A stretch of 40,067 nucleotides of DNA from Erysipelotrichia bacterium (GCA_012520255.1 JAAYOQ010000013.1:1-40067), one strand, 5' to 3'. Numbered from the stretch's first letter, positions 1-8,220 are shown. Made by a program: numbers and translations. The notes: generated from the sequence alone by a model not told the origin.

Positions 1-394
1 AAGTAACATTTTTATCAACACCATCAAGTAACTCTTTTAACATGCTTGGAGTAATTTCCTTCATTACATGACTGCTATCGACAATTTCAAAACTTTCTAT
101 TACCCATCCTTCTTCCGTGGCAATGGATTTTACTTGATATTTGGCCTGATAATCAAACAATGACGAACTTCCGTTATAGCTTACAATAAGATCATCAGTC
201 TTTTTATCACAGGTTCTTGAAACTATTGTGTAAGTACCAGTAAAACTATCATCCAAAACAGGATCTTTACCTTGTAAATATTCGGCAATGGCACTTTCAA
301 CTATAGGATCAAGGGTTATTTCTTTTTTATTACATCCAATTAATGCAGTAATGATAAAAGAAATTACTAGAATTAATTTAATAGTTTTTCTCAT
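1..394 (-). CDS. Putative lipoprotein, C-terminus cut by window edge
   Basis: Reading the minus strand from the ATG at 392-394 gives an open frame of 131 codons that runs off the left edge. The N-terminus has two basic residues, a hydrophobic stretch of about 16 residues, and then LIGC, a lipobox with the modifiable Cys at residue 21. This indicates a lipoprotein exported by Sec and anchored on the outer membrane face. The mature part is polar (EYLQGKDPVLDD...TYTIVSRTC) and I recognise no domain. The start is supported by GGAGG at 404-408, ten bases upstream. Its promoter region contains a perfect inverted repeat. Function unknown; a small extracytoplasmic lipoprotein of Gram-positive type is the safe call. 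Confidence 0.75.
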   Translation of the reverse strand, partial: MRKTIKLILVISFIITALIGCNKKEITLDPIVESAIAEYLQGKDPVLDDSFTGTYTIVSRTCDKKTDDLIVSYNGSSSLFDYQAKYQVKSIATEEGWVIESFEIVDSSHVMKEITPSMLKELLDGVDKNVT

Positions 395-422
395 AGTTTT
401 AAACCTCCATTGAGTAATAAAC

Positions 423-451
423 ATTATATATGGTAGTTAACAGGTAACTAC
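423..451 (-). promoter_or_regulatory. Promoter with operator-like inverted repeat before the lipoprotein gene
   Basis: On the minus strand TATAAT lies at 423-428, followed 14 bases later by the GGAGG of the lipoprotein gene. Just upstream, 433-439 (GTAGTTA on plus) and 445-451 (TAACTAC) form a perfect 7-bp inverted repeat around 5 bases, covering the spacer and the -35 position. The -35 match is weak (TTGTAG at a 19-bp spacing). The arrangement would suit a repressor site; the regulator is unknown. Confidence 0.45.
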
Positions 452-550
452 AATAATCCACTTAAATAAAAGTCTTTAATAGCAGTAGTTTCTCAACCTC
501 CTTTAAAATATAAAAATTTATAAGTCTTTATTAAAAAACTAAATTTTTAA

Positions 551-1441
551 TTATTTTCCATATTCTTTAAAAATCCACCTCTTATACGACATATCAGATC
601 CACTATTTAACCATTCAAGTCTTCTTTTTGCGATTCTTACTATATTTTCTGAACCGCAATCTATTATTTTTTCTAAAAGTTTTTTATCTGTCAATTTATC
701 GACAGCAAATATTCTTAAATCATAAACAATTTCATTCCTATTTTCATTACCATTAGTATCAGTATAGTATTCTGTATGAACACATTTATAAGAATTTTCA
801 CTATCAGTAGCTATTTCGGCAAGTATTTCCTGATTATTTATCATATTTATACTTTGTATGCTCATATCAGGATTATCCAATTTGTGCTCTTTTAGAAATT
901 CTGCCAGTTTTATTTGACTGAAATTTCCAAGTTTCATATTATTGATAATATTTTTTGCATTATAAGAATTTAAAAAACTAAAAAAATCGGTATATATATT
1001 TTCTATAATATCTTCATCAACTTTATAGGGGTCTTTTAACTTATCGATTGCTTTAATACGCGCAATAGTATTGACTCCATCATTTACAATATCAACTAAT
1101 AAACTTTGATCATCAATTTTTTCAACAGAAATAATAGCTGCCCAATAGTTGGTAGAAGTTTTTGCGACTTCAAATATTACATCTTTATTTATCAGTCTGT
1201 TGGCTATTTCTCTTGTAATGAAGTAAGAAGATCTTTCATCAATTAAATCAACTACAAGTTCAGGTTTATTAAGTTTTTCTACCGCAGCTAATATGACCTC
1301 AATAAAAGCAGCATTTTTTGCGATTGTATACAATTTCTTTTGATTTTTAATTTTTGCAACATAAACTAAAGCTTTGGGCAAATCTTCATTATTTTCGCTT
1401 TCCCAAATGGGTATTTGAGATTTTGATCTAAGAAAACCCAT
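551..1441 (-). CDS. Helical-repeat protein (HEAT / leucine-rich-variant type)
   Basis: A 296-residue, probably cytosolic protein with no signal peptide or membrane segment. From about residue 20 to 280 it repeats a degenerate pattern of 20-30 residues: a helix with an Ala-rich face, then K-L-x-x-x-x-L-(L/V)-x-x-I (AAVEKLNKPELVVDLI, AVDKLTDKKLLEKII). This is the look of HEAT or LRV repeats, which stack into a solenoid and usually serve protein binding. A tail of about 15 residues is aromatic and basic. The start is fixed by AGGAGG at 1449-1454. A TATAAT at 1497-1502 (minus) is a likely -10 box, giving a leader of about 50 bases. The gene stands alone, so context does not reveal a role. Confidence 0.6.
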   Translation of the reverse strand: MGFLRSKSQIPIWESENNEDLPKALVYVAKIKNQKKLYTIAKNAAFIEVILAAVEKLNKPELVVDLIDERSSYFITREIANRLINKDVIFEVAKTSTNYWAAIISVEKIDDQSLLVDIVNDGVNTIARIKAIDKLKDPYKVDEDIIENIYTDFFSFLNSYNAKNIINNMKLGNFSQIKLAEFLKEHKLDNPDMSIQSINMINNQEILAEIATDSENSYKCVHTEYYTDTNGNENRNEIVYDLRIFAVDKLTDKKLLEKIIDCGSENIVRIAKRRLEWLNSGSDMSYKRWIFKEYGK

Positions 1442-1564
1442 CTTATTTCCTCCTGAAATAGAAATACAACACTATTTTAAAAATTATTTTATGAATATTA
1501 TACTTGTTAATATTTTAACTTTCCTTTATACATAAAATATATCACTTTTATAGATTGATGTAAA

Positions 1565-1588
1565 TAAAAACAGTCCTTTCGAACTGTT
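1565..1588 (-). terminator. Rho-independent terminator after psuG
   Basis: On the minus strand AACAGT (1583-1588) pairs with ACTGTT (1569-1574) around an 8-base loop, followed by a T run (1566-1570). The stem overlaps the psuG stop codon at 1587-1589. The stem is only 6 bp, so strength is uncertain. Confidence 0.6.
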
Positions 1589-2510
1589 ATTTGTTTAATT
1601 TAGAATATTCTACAGCAATTTCACTGGCAACTTTAGCATTGTTGTAAGCTAATTGTAAATTGCTGGCAAAAGATTTACCTTCAGTAATATCTTTGATACT
1701 CGCCAATAGGAATGGTGTTGTTTCTTTACCTTTAATACCCTGTTTTTCAGCTAGTATTAAAGCTTGATTAATGACAGCTTCTATTTTATCAAAATCTAAT
1801 GAATATTCTTCAGGAATAGGATTAGCAATTAATATTCCACCATTTAAACCTAATTCCCATTTAGTCTTCATGATTTTTGCGACTGTTTTTGCATCTGGCA
1901 GATTAAAATCAACTCCAAAACCAGATTTAATGGAATAGAAAGCCGGAAAATCATCTGTCTGATATCCTAAAATCGGAACACCCATAGTTTCTAAATACTC
2001 TAATGTCAGACCAATATCCAATATTGATTTGCAGCCAGCACCTACTACTGCAACATTAGTGTGAGCCAATTCCTGAAGGTCTGCTGAAATGTCCATAGTC
2101 TCTTGAGCTCCTCTATGTACACCACCTATACCACCAGTCGCAAAAATTGGAATATTTGCCATTTCAGCAATCATCATTGTAGTTGCTACTGTAGTAGCAC
2201 CGTTCTTTTTAGTTGCTACATATGTTGCTACATCTCTTCTAGATACTTTTCCAACATTTTCAGCTTTACACATTAACTCTAACTCATCAGAATTCAAGCC
2301 AACCTTTAATTTACCATCAATGATAGCAGTTGTAGCTGGTATAGCTCCTGCTTTTCTAACTACTATTTCTACATTTTTTGCAAATTCAACATTTTCGGGA
2401 TAAGGCATACCATGTGAAAGGATTGTAGATTCTAAAGCTACAACCGGTTTACCTTCTTTAATAGCTTGTGCTACTTCATCAGTAATACTTAAATAATTTT
2501 TATAATTCAT
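1587..2510 (-). CDS. psuG: Pseudouridine-5'-phosphate glycosidase
   Basis: PsuG reversibly splits pseudouridine 5'-phosphate into uracil and ribose 5-phosphate, breaking the unusual C-C bond; it is cytosolic. At 307 residues it is full length for the family. The hallmark ESTILSHGMPYPEN starts at residue 27, and its Glu corresponds to the active-site Glu. K88 (GKVSRRD) and K161 (AGCKSILDIG) match the conserved lysines; in the E. coli enzyme the second forms the Schiff base with the sugar. FATGGIGGVHRG near residue 123 is the typical phosphate and metal loop. The ATG at 2508-2510 has AGAGG just upstream and overlaps the end of psuK by 11 bases, so the two are translated as a pair. A terminator follows. 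Confidence 0.95.
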   Translation of the reverse strand: MNYKNYLSITDEVAQAIKEGKPVVALESTILSHGMPYPENVEFAKNVEIVVRKAGAIPATTAIIDGKLKVGLNSDELELMCKAENVGKVSRRDVATYVATKKNGATTVATTMMIAEMANIPIFATGGIGGVHRGAQETMDISADLQELAHTNVAVVGAGCKSILDIGLTLEYLETMGVPILGYQTDDFPAFYSIKSGFGVDFNLPDAKTVAKIMKTKWELGLNGGILIANPIPEEYSLDFDKIEAVINQALILAEKQGIKGKETTPFLLASIKDITEGKSFASNLQLAYNNAKVASEIAVEYSKLNK

Positions 2511-3441
2511 ATTGACCTCTCTCTTTTAAAATAATTTCTTCAATTTTTTCTAAACACATCTCTGGATTTATTGTTTCTGATGTGCTAATAGCAATTATTC
2601 CGGCAGCTAATGCATAATCTAAAGTTTTTTCAATATCAAAGTTGTTAACATAGCTATAAATGACACCGGCCATAAAAGAATCACCGGCACCAGAAGCATT
2701 AACCATGTCTACTGCTTTAAAAGACTTTAAATAACTATTACCTAAATAATCATAATATAAACAACCATCTTTTCCAAGAGAAACAAAAACTCTTTTTACT
2801 CCTTTGTCTATTAAGATTTTACAAGCTTCAATTTTATCCTGGTAACTTTTTGTACAATGATCTGATAATATTGAAAGCTCCAGTTCATTTGGTTTTATAG
2901 TATGAATATAAGGTAAATATTTTTTAATTCTTCTGGCATAAGCTGTGCTTACAGGATCACAAAATAATTCTTTTGAAAAATTATGACAGATATAATCAAG
3001 AGTTTCTTCTGAAAGACAAGGATCTATTGTAATTACTTTAGCATTTTTAATTACATCGGCGATTGCTTTTAAGTAATCAACAGATATGTTGTTAACAATA
3101 TGCATATCACTTATAGAAACATACATATCTCCTTTTTCATCTAAAATACAAAGATAGGAAGAAGAATTTTCATTTTCTACTGTCATCGAATAAGAAAAAT
3201 CTATCCCTGCCTGTGTTGAATACTCTTTAATAAATTTACCATAATTATCATCACCTAAAGCAGTTATCAATTTTGTTGGATAACCGATACGAGATAAATT
3301 TTCTAATACATTTCTAGTTACTCCACCAACAGAAATAGACATATAGCCAGGATTTGAGTCATGTAAAATTAAAGTTTGTTTACTACGACCGTTGATATCA
3401 ATATTTGCTGCACCTATACCTAAAACATAATCATTTTTCAT
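2500..3441 (-). CDS. psuK: Pseudouridine kinase, PfkB family
   Basis: PsuK phosphorylates pseudouridine with ATP, producing the substrate of PsuG, encoded immediately downstream. The 313-residue protein has the ribokinase/PfkB layout: an N-terminal substrate lid with GGVTRNVLENLSRIG near residue 38 and, near residue 250, ASGAGDSFMAG, whose Asp is the catalytic base. Sequence alone cannot separate PfkB substrates well; the call rests on the overlap with psuG, the usual partnership of these enzymes. The start has GGAG at 3449-3452. The gene sits directly after rbfA, where truB often lies in Firmicutes, but it has its own promoter behind the rbfA terminator. Confidence 0.9.
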   Translation of the reverse strand: MKNDYVLGIGAANIDINGRSKQTLILHDSNPGYMSISVGGVTRNVLENLSRIGYPTKLITALGDDNYGKFIKEYSTQAGIDFSYSMTVENENSSSYLCILDEKGDMYVSISDMHIVNNISVDYLKAIADVIKNAKVITIDPCLSEETLDYICHNFSKELFCDPVSTAYARRIKKYLPYIHTIKPNELELSILSDHCTKSYQDKIEACKILIDKGVKRVFVSLGKDGCLYYDYLGNSYLKSFKAVDMVNASGAGDSFMAGVIYSYVNNFDIEKTLDYALAAGIIAISTSETINPEMCLEKIEEIILKERGQYEL

Positions 3442-3448
3442 ATATTAA

Positions 3449-3467
3449 CTCCAAAAATATTATACCA
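3449..3467 (-). promoter_or_regulatory. Compact extended -10 promoter and RBS of psuK
   Basis: On the minus strand TGG precedes TATAAT (3459-3464), an extended -10 box. Six bases later GGAG (3449-3452) is the psuK ribosome binding site. The expected transcription start falls on or beside the first G of GGAG, so the leader would be about 15 bases. No good -35 box is visible. Confidence 0.65.
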
Positions 3468-3481
3468 TAATAGCAGACATT

Positions 3482-3509
3482 AAAAGAAGAGAATTTACTT
3501 CTCCTCTTC
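3482..3509 (-). terminator. Terminator at the 3' end of rbfA
   Basis: On the minus strand the arm at 3499-3509 (GAAGAGGAGAA) pairs with 3483-3493 over 11 bp including G-U pairs, around a 5-base loop. The distal arm is T-rich and followed by a few more T. The hairpin includes the last rbfA codons and its stop (3495-3497). It would end the long murG-to-rbfA run and insulate psuK. Confidence 0.6.
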
Positions 3510-3845
3510 AATCTTTAATTGATTAATAATTTCATCAATACGGTTAGCATTTTGAAGTGATTTATCTAAAACAAAGACCAGTTCAGGACATTTTTTTATT
3601 TTCAGTTTTTTTGCCAGTTTGCTTCTGATTAAGCCTTTGGCTTTATCTAAAGCAGCTAAACGGTATTCATCTTTTTGATATTTATCTAAAAATGTGACAA
3701 ATACCCTGGCTATAGAACTATCATTATTTAATAATACTTCAGTAATAGTTACATATCCTATATTTGAATCTTTAACATCATCTCTGATAATCATTGTCAA
3801 GTGTCTTAAAATTTCGGATTGTAAGCGTTCTTTTTTTAAAGACAT
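3495..3845 (-). CDS. rbfA: 30S ribosome-binding factor A
   Basis: RbfA binds the immature 30S subunit at the 5' end of 16S rRNA and is needed for late maturation, especially in the cold. The 116-residue protein is normal length. It has the KH-like fold sequence: a basic N-terminal helix (ERLQSEILRHLTMII), VTITEVLLNNDSSIARVFVTF, and the C-terminal core KCPELVFVLDKSLQNANRIDEIINQL. The start has GGGAG inside the infB stop region, three bases after infB ends. The order infB-rbfA is conserved through Firmicutes. truB and ribF, the usual next genes, are not here. Confidence 0.95.
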   Translation of the reverse strand: MSLKKERLQSEILRHLTMIIRDDVKDSNIGYVTITEVLLNNDSSIARVFVTFLDKYQKDEYRLAALDKAKGLIRSKLAKKLKIKKCPELVFVLDKSLQNANRIDEIINQLKIEEEK

Positions 3846-3848
3846 ATT

Positions 3849-5672
3849 TTACTCCCTGACTTCCTGATCTTCAAAGGCTTCAATAATATCATCAACTTTA
3901 ATGTCATTGTATCTTTCAATTGTCATACCACATTCATAGCCAGCTTTAACTTCTTTAACATTGTCTTTAAAGCGTTGCAGTGATCCTAATTTACCAGTAT
4001 AGATTACTACTCCATCTCTAATCAATCTGACACCACAATTGTTTTTAATGACTCCATCATCAACATAACAGCCGGCAATAGTACCTATTCTGCTGACTTT
4101 AAATAACTGTCTTACAGTAGCTTGTCCTAACACTACTTCTTCATAGACAGGTGCCAGCATTCCCTTCATAATAGACTCTAATTCTTCTAAAGCTTTATAA
4201 ATTATATTATGAAGTCGAATAGAGATATTATTTTCTTCAGCCATTCTCTTAACTGTTGCATTAGGTCTGACATTAAATCCGTAAATAATTGCATTTGAGG
4301 TAGTAGCCAACATAACATCAGATTCAGTAATGCCACCAGCTGCAGCTCTTAGCACTCTTATTTTAACTTCTTCATTAGAAAGTTTTTCCATCGAACTTTG
4401 AACTGCTTCAGCACTACCAGAAACATCGGCTTTAATAATAATATCAAGTTGCTGTAAATCGCCCTCTTTTATTTTTGCTGCTATATCATCCAGTGAAAGA
4501 CCAGTTATTCTTCTTTCCTGTTCAATTTTAGCTTGTGCTCTGTTATTAGCAACACTTCTGGCACGCTTTTCATCGGCGAATACTTTAAAATGATCACCTG
4601 CTTCAGGAACATCTGATAAACCAATAATCTCAACAGGGGTTGAAGGTTTAGCAGTTTTGATTTCCTTTCCTTTATCATCAGTCATTTTTCTAATACGACA
4701 GAATGCTGAGCCAACTACTAAACAGTCACTTGAATTTAGAGTTCCGTTTTGTACCAATAATGTTGCTACAGGACCTCTACCTCTATCCAGTTTGGCTTCA
4801 ACTACCGTACCAGTAGCTAATTTATCTGGATTTGCTTTTAATTCTAAAACCTCGGATAATAATAAAATCATTTCCAATAATGTTTGAATACCCTCTCCAG
4901 ATTTAGCACTTATTTTTGTAAACATCGTATCTCCTCCCCATTCTTCAGGGATAAGTCCGTAATCAGCCAGTTCGTTGTAGACTTTATCTACGTTGGCATT
5001 ATGTTTATCAATTTTATTAATGGCAATAATAATTGGAACATCTGCAGCTCTGGCATGGTCAATAGCTTCCTTTGTTTGAGGCATGACACCATCATCAGCA
5101 GCAACTATAACAACTACTATATCAGTCATTTTTGCACCTCTAGAACGCATAGCTGTGAAAGCTTCATGTCCCGGAGTGTCTAAAAAAGTAACTTTCTGAC
5201 CTTTGACATTTGTCTGATATGCACCTATATGCTGAGTAATTCCACCAAATTCTCCAGCTGTAACATTAGTCTTTCTAATAAAGTCAAGTAGGGTTGTTTT
5301 ACCATGATCAACATGTCCCATGATTGTTACAATTGGAGCTCTAGGTAATAAATCTTCTGGTTTATCTATAACATCATCTTCTAAGGAATTGAAATCTTCA
5401 ATTTCATCTTTAGTAATATTGATGTTATATTCTAAAGCAATAAGTTCAATTGTATCATCATCTAAAGATGTATTAACTGTATACATTTTTCCTAACATAA
5501 ATAAGAATTTAATAATTTCAGCTGGAGACTTATTAATCTTCTCTGCTAATTCTTTAACAGTGATGCCTTCCTGATAAGTACAGTCCTTTGCAGCTTCATA
5601 TTTTTTATTATAATTTTTGTTATACTTTTTCTTGCTGTTATTTCTTTTTCTTCTTGGTTTTCTATTTGTCAT
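3849..5672 (-). CDS. infB: Translation initiation factor IF-2
   Basis: IF-2 is the GTPase that brings fMet-tRNA to the 30S subunit and promotes subunit joining. The protein has 607 residues, shorter than the roughly 700 of B. subtilis because the basic N-terminal region is only about 35 residues. An IF2-N domain follows (about 35-85). The G domain starts with GHVDHGKTT at 119-127, then DTPGHEAF and NKID; the C-terminal beta-barrel and fMet-tRNA domains are complete. An AAGGTGG motif lies about 7 bases before the ATG. ylxQ, normally between ylxR and infB in Firmicutes, is missing; only 23 bases separate the genes. Confidence 0.97.
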   Translation of the reverse strand: MTNRKPRRKRNNSKKKYNKNYNKKYEAAKDCTYQEGITVKELAEKINKSPAEIIKFLFMLGKMYTVNTSLDDDTIELIALEYNINITKDEIEDFNSLEDDVIDKPEDLLPRAPIVTIMGHVDHGKTTLLDFIRKTNVTAGEFGGITQHIGAYQTNVKGQKVTFLDTPGHEAFTAMRSRGAKMTDIVVVIVAADDGVMPQTKEAIDHARAADVPIIIAINKIDKHNANVDKVYNELADYGLIPEEWGGDTMFTKISAKSGEGIQTLLEMILLLSEVLELKANPDKLATGTVVEAKLDRGRGPVATLLVQNGTLNSSDCLVVGSAFCRIRKMTDDKGKEIKTAKPSTPVEIIGLSDVPEAGDHFKVFADEKRARSVANNRAQAKIEQERRITGLSLDDIAAKIKEGDLQQLDIIIKADVSGSAEAVQSSMEKLSNEEVKIRVLRAAAGGITESDVMLATTSNAIIYGFNVRPNATVKRMAEENNISIRLHNIIYKALEELESIMKGMLAPVYEEVVLGQATVRQLFKVSRIGTIAGCYVDDGVIKNNCGVRLIRDGVVIYTGKLGSLQRFKDNVKEVKAGYECGMTIERYNDIKVDDIIEAFEDQEVRE

Positions 5673-5695
5673 TACTGCACCACCTTTCCTTTAAT

Positions 5696-5953
5696 TTATA
5701 ACAATGAATCTAATTCATCATAAACAGTTTCTTTTACTTCACATTCTAATTGCTTAGCAAGAAGGTTATTACTTCTCGCTAGAGCAAATACTTCTTTATC
5801 TTTTTTAAGATAGGCTCCTCGGCCATTTAATTTTCCAGTTAGATCAACAACAACTTCATTTTCAGGAGTTCTGACTACTCTAATTAATTCTTTTTTGGGA
5901 AAACGTTCATTTGTTATGATACATTTTCTCATTGGTATTTTTCTTTTTTTCAA
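5696..5953 (-). CDS. rnpM: YlxR / RnpM RNA-binding protein
   Basis: An 85-residue protein of the YlxR family, reported in B. subtilis to bind and modulate RNase P (hence RnpM). It carries the family signatures IPMRKCIITNERFPKKELIRVV and, in the middle, GRGAYL. I place the start at TTG 5951-5953: it yields the expected KKRKIPxRKC N-terminus and is preceded by GAGGA at a good distance inside the end of nusA. The first in-frame ATG, eight codons on, lacks a clear ribosome binding site and would remove conserved residues. It follows nusA by two bases, the standard order. Confidence 0.92.
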   Translation of the reverse strand: MKKRKIPMRKCIITNERFPKKELIRVVRTPENEVVVDLTGKLNGRGAYLKKDKEVFALARSNNLLAKQLECEVKETVYDELDSLL

Positions 5954-5955
5954 TC

Positions 5956-7662
5956 TTAGTCCTCATCATAAAACTCGTCATACTCATCAAAGTCAATATC
6001 ATCATAATACCAGAAATCCTCATCTGGGTTTTCAAACTCTTCAAGTTCTTCTTCAGTATATTCTGGTTTTATTTCATAATCCTGCTTTTTGAGTTGTTCA
6101 AGTCTTTCTTTTAGCTCTCTTGCTTCAATTTCTTCTTTAGTTTCTCTTCTCTTTCTTCTTGAAGTTTTTTTATCATCTTCTTCTGTATCTTTACTTGCAT
6201 CAGCTAAACTTTCAAATTTAGAAACATATTCTGCTGCTCTGGCTGCAATTCTAGCTTTACGAAGTTCAATTTCTTCTTCAGTTTCCTCAATAGTTTCTTC
6301 AACTGTTTCTTCAACTTCTTCTATAGTTTCTACAATTACTTCTTCTTCAATTTGAGATGTTGTTTCAACTGTTTCTTCATGTTGATCTGATGTTTCTACA
6401 GTTTCAACAGCAATTTCTTCCATTTCTGCTTCTAAAGCTTTTTGCTGTAAGTATGCTTCTAATTCTTTGGCTTTTCTTTCAGCTTCAACTTTTGCCAATT
6501 CAGCAGCTTTTCTTTCTGCTTCTCTCAAACGTTTTTCTTTCTCTTTAGCGATGTATTGAGCCATTTCTGCTTGCCAGTCAACACCAGCTTCTTCTAATAC
6601 TGCAGCTGTTTTAATATCAACCTTTTTTGATAATAATTCTGATGCCAGTTGAGCATTAATTCCTTTTCTTCCTATTGCTAGAGATAACTGATCATCTTCA
6701 ACAACAATCTGAATAGTATCTTCTTTTGGAATTACCCCAATAATGCTGGCAGGTTTCATTACATTTTTAACATATTCAATGTAATCATCTGACCATTCAA
6801 TAATATCAATGCTTTCTTGAGTTAATGAATTATCCTGTTGTCTGATTTCAGAGATAACGGCTGATACACGTGAACCTCTATTTCCAATACAGGCACCAAT
6901 AGCATCCACATTAGGATCTTTTGAATAAACAGCCATTTTTGTTCTACTATTAGCAACTCTGGCAATACCTTTGATTTCTACTGTCCCATCATAAATTTCA
7001 GATACAGTTTGTTCAAATAATCTTTTCACTAAATTTTTAGAAGCTCTTGATACAGTAATAGGAGCACCTTTTGTTTTGTCACTGACCTCTTTGATTATAA
7101 CTTTAAGTCTTTGTCCGTCATAGTATTTCTCATAAGGGATTTGTTCTCTTTGAGCTAATAAAGCTAAATCTGTGTCGTCAATTTTAACTAAAACAAATTT
7201 ATCTTCAACAGATTCTACTACCGCATTAACAATATCATCAACTTTATCCTTATACTTATCTAAAAGGTTTTTCTTGTGAGCTTCTTTAATTTTCTGAGTA
7301 AAAACATTTTTCAGATTAGAAATTTCTTTTCTTCCAAAGTTTTTGATATTTACTTCTTCTTCAATTTCATCACCAATTTCAGCATCAGGATAAATACTCT
7401 TTATTTCATTTAACTGTAATTCTAATTCATCATCATTTACTTCCTCTACTACAGTTTTAATATGATATAACTTAATTCCTTCTTTTTTAGTTACATCTAC
7501 TCTCAATTTTGGTTTAGGTAAATTTGAATCCTTTTTAACATCAATGAATCTATAATAAGCAGTCTTCAATCCTTCGCTTAAAGCATCAATAATAATTTCT
7601 GTTGAAATGTTATTATTTTCTTCAATTGCTCCAATTGCATTTACAATTTTCTTTAAATCCAT
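5956..7662 (-). CDS. nusA: Transcription factor NusA with long acidic C-terminal extension
   Basis: NusA binds RNA polymerase and nascent RNA and controls pausing, termination and antitermination. Order of domains: N-terminal polymerase-binding domain (1-130), S1 (about 140-205), KH1 with ACIGNRGSRVSAVISEI near 257-273, and KH2 with LAIGRKGINAQLASEL near 328-343. B. subtilis NusA ends about residue 370. Here some 200 residues follow: a charged helical stretch rich in K, E and A (365-415), a run of Glu/Val/Thr (415-475), a second coil with basic patches, and a very acidic Tyr/Asp/Glu end. GAGG lies before the ATG. It is preceded by rimP, the usual partner. Confidence 0.97.
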   Translation of the reverse strand: MDLKKIVNAIGAIEENNNISTEIIIDALSEGLKTAYYRFIDVKKDSNLPKPKLRVDVTKKEGIKLYHIKTVVEEVNDDELELQLNEIKSIYPDAEIGDEIEEEVNIKNFGRKEISNLKNVFTQKIKEAHKKNLLDKYKDKVDDIVNAVVESVEDKFVLVKIDDTDLALLAQREQIPYEKYYDGQRLKVIIKEVSDKTKGAPITVSRASKNLVKRLFEQTVSEIYDGTVEIKGIARVANSRTKMAVYSKDPNVDAIGACIGNRGSRVSAVISEIRQQDNSLTQESIDIIEWSDDYIEYVKNVMKPASIIGVIPKEDTIQIVVEDDQLSLAIGRKGINAQLASELLSKKVDIKTAAVLEEAGVDWQAEMAQYIAKEKEKRLREAERKAAELAKVEAERKAKELEAYLQQKALEAEMEEIAVETVETSDQHEETVETTSQIEEEVIVETIEEVEETVEETIEETEEEIELRKARIAARAAEYVSKFESLADASKDTEEDDKKTSRRKRRETKEEIEARELKERLEQLKKQDYEIKPEYTEEELEEFENPDEDFWYYDDIDFDEYDEFYDED

Positions 7663-7674
7663 AACTTTCCTCTC

Positions 7675-8139
7675 TTATATTTTTACAGCTAATCTAATCA
7701 ACTTGACATTTTCATAGTTAATAGCAACCTGTTTTTTTACACCTTTTACAAAATAGGTTATATTTAATACATTTTCTTCAAAACTGGCAAGTGTCCCATC
7801 AATAGAATCAATTCCTTTTTCAGGATTTTTTAATTCTATATGGACATAATCACCAATATGTTCATAAATTTCATTTTCATTTTCTAATTCTTCTTCAGCA
7901 CCGAATGAACATACATCTAACAAATAAGATTGATTAGAATCATCATGTTGATCTAATAAATCTGAAATCTGATTAGATACAATTTCACAAGTATCCAGGT
8001 CAATTTCTCCATCTGTTTTTTTGATACAGATTTCTAAAATTGGAGTTCTGCCTGATTTCTTGGAAATTTTGAATTTACCAATATTATTAGCTTCTAATAT
8101 TGGTTTAATTAAACTTTCAATCTTTTGAATACTTAACAT
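7675..8139 (-). CDS. rimP: Ribosome maturation factor RimP
   Basis: RimP assists assembly of the 30S subunit, at an early step around the S5/S12 region. The 154-residue protein has the two expected domains: N-terminal alpha/beta (I-x-P-I-L-E...LEICIKKTDGEIDLDTCE, then ISDLLDQHD, L-L-D-V-C-S) and a C-terminal SH3-like barrel (about 88-154). The family motif LEVSSPG is altered to LLDVCSFGAEEEL, and the protein is divergent, but length and position before nusA make the call firm. GGAGGG at 8143-8148 precedes the ATG. A good promoter and a leader hairpin lie upstream, so the rimP-nusA-infB group can be transcribed separately from polC. Confidence 0.9.
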   Translation of the reverse strand: MLSIQKIESLIKPILEANNIGKFKISKKSGRTPILEICIKKTDGEIDLDTCEIVSNQISDLLDQHDDSNQSYLLDVCSFGAEEELENENEIYEHIGDYVHIELKNPEKGIDSIDGTLASFEENVLNITYFVKGVKKQVAINYENVKLIRLAVKI

Positions 8140-8149
8140 TTTCCCTCCA

Positions 8150-8186
8150 AAGCAATATATAAGGAGCGATTGCTCGCTCCTTGCTT
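8150..8186 (-). ncRNA. Hairpin in the rimP 5' leader
   Basis: On the minus strand AAGGAGCGA (8174-8182) and TCGCTCCTT (8161-8169) form a perfect 9-bp stem capped by GCAA, a GNRA tetraloop. Outer bases AAGC (8183-8186) and GCTT (8150-8153) can extend it past a 7-base bulge. The element ends one base before the GGAGGG of rimP and lies downstream of the rimP promoter. There is no T run, so it is more likely a leader structure than a terminator. Confidence 0.5.
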
Positions 8187-8191
8187 CTCTT

Positions 8192-8220
8192 ATAATACTT
8201 CATTTGAATATAAATATCAA
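8192..8220 (-). promoter_or_regulatory. Promoter of rimP-nusA-infB
   Basis: On the minus strand TTGATA (8215-8220), a 17-base spacer, and TATTAT (8192-8197): one mismatch from consensus in each box at the ideal spacing. The predicted start near 8185 gives a leader of about 45 bases containing the hairpin at 8150-8186. Confidence 0.7.

Noticed and set aside
476-507. Tiny TTG-started leader peptide (six codons) before the lipoprotein promoter
   Set aside because: AAAGGAGG is present but the TTG follows it with no spacer, and the frame is far too short to defend.
6089-6548. Plus-strand Ser/Leu-rich open frames opposite nusA
   Set aside because: They mirror the Glu-rich codons of the NusA tail, have no ribosome binding site, and show low complexity.
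8161-8182. Hairpin as terminator of the GDPD gene
   Set aside because: It lacks a T run and lies downstream of the rimP promoter, so a leader role fits better.
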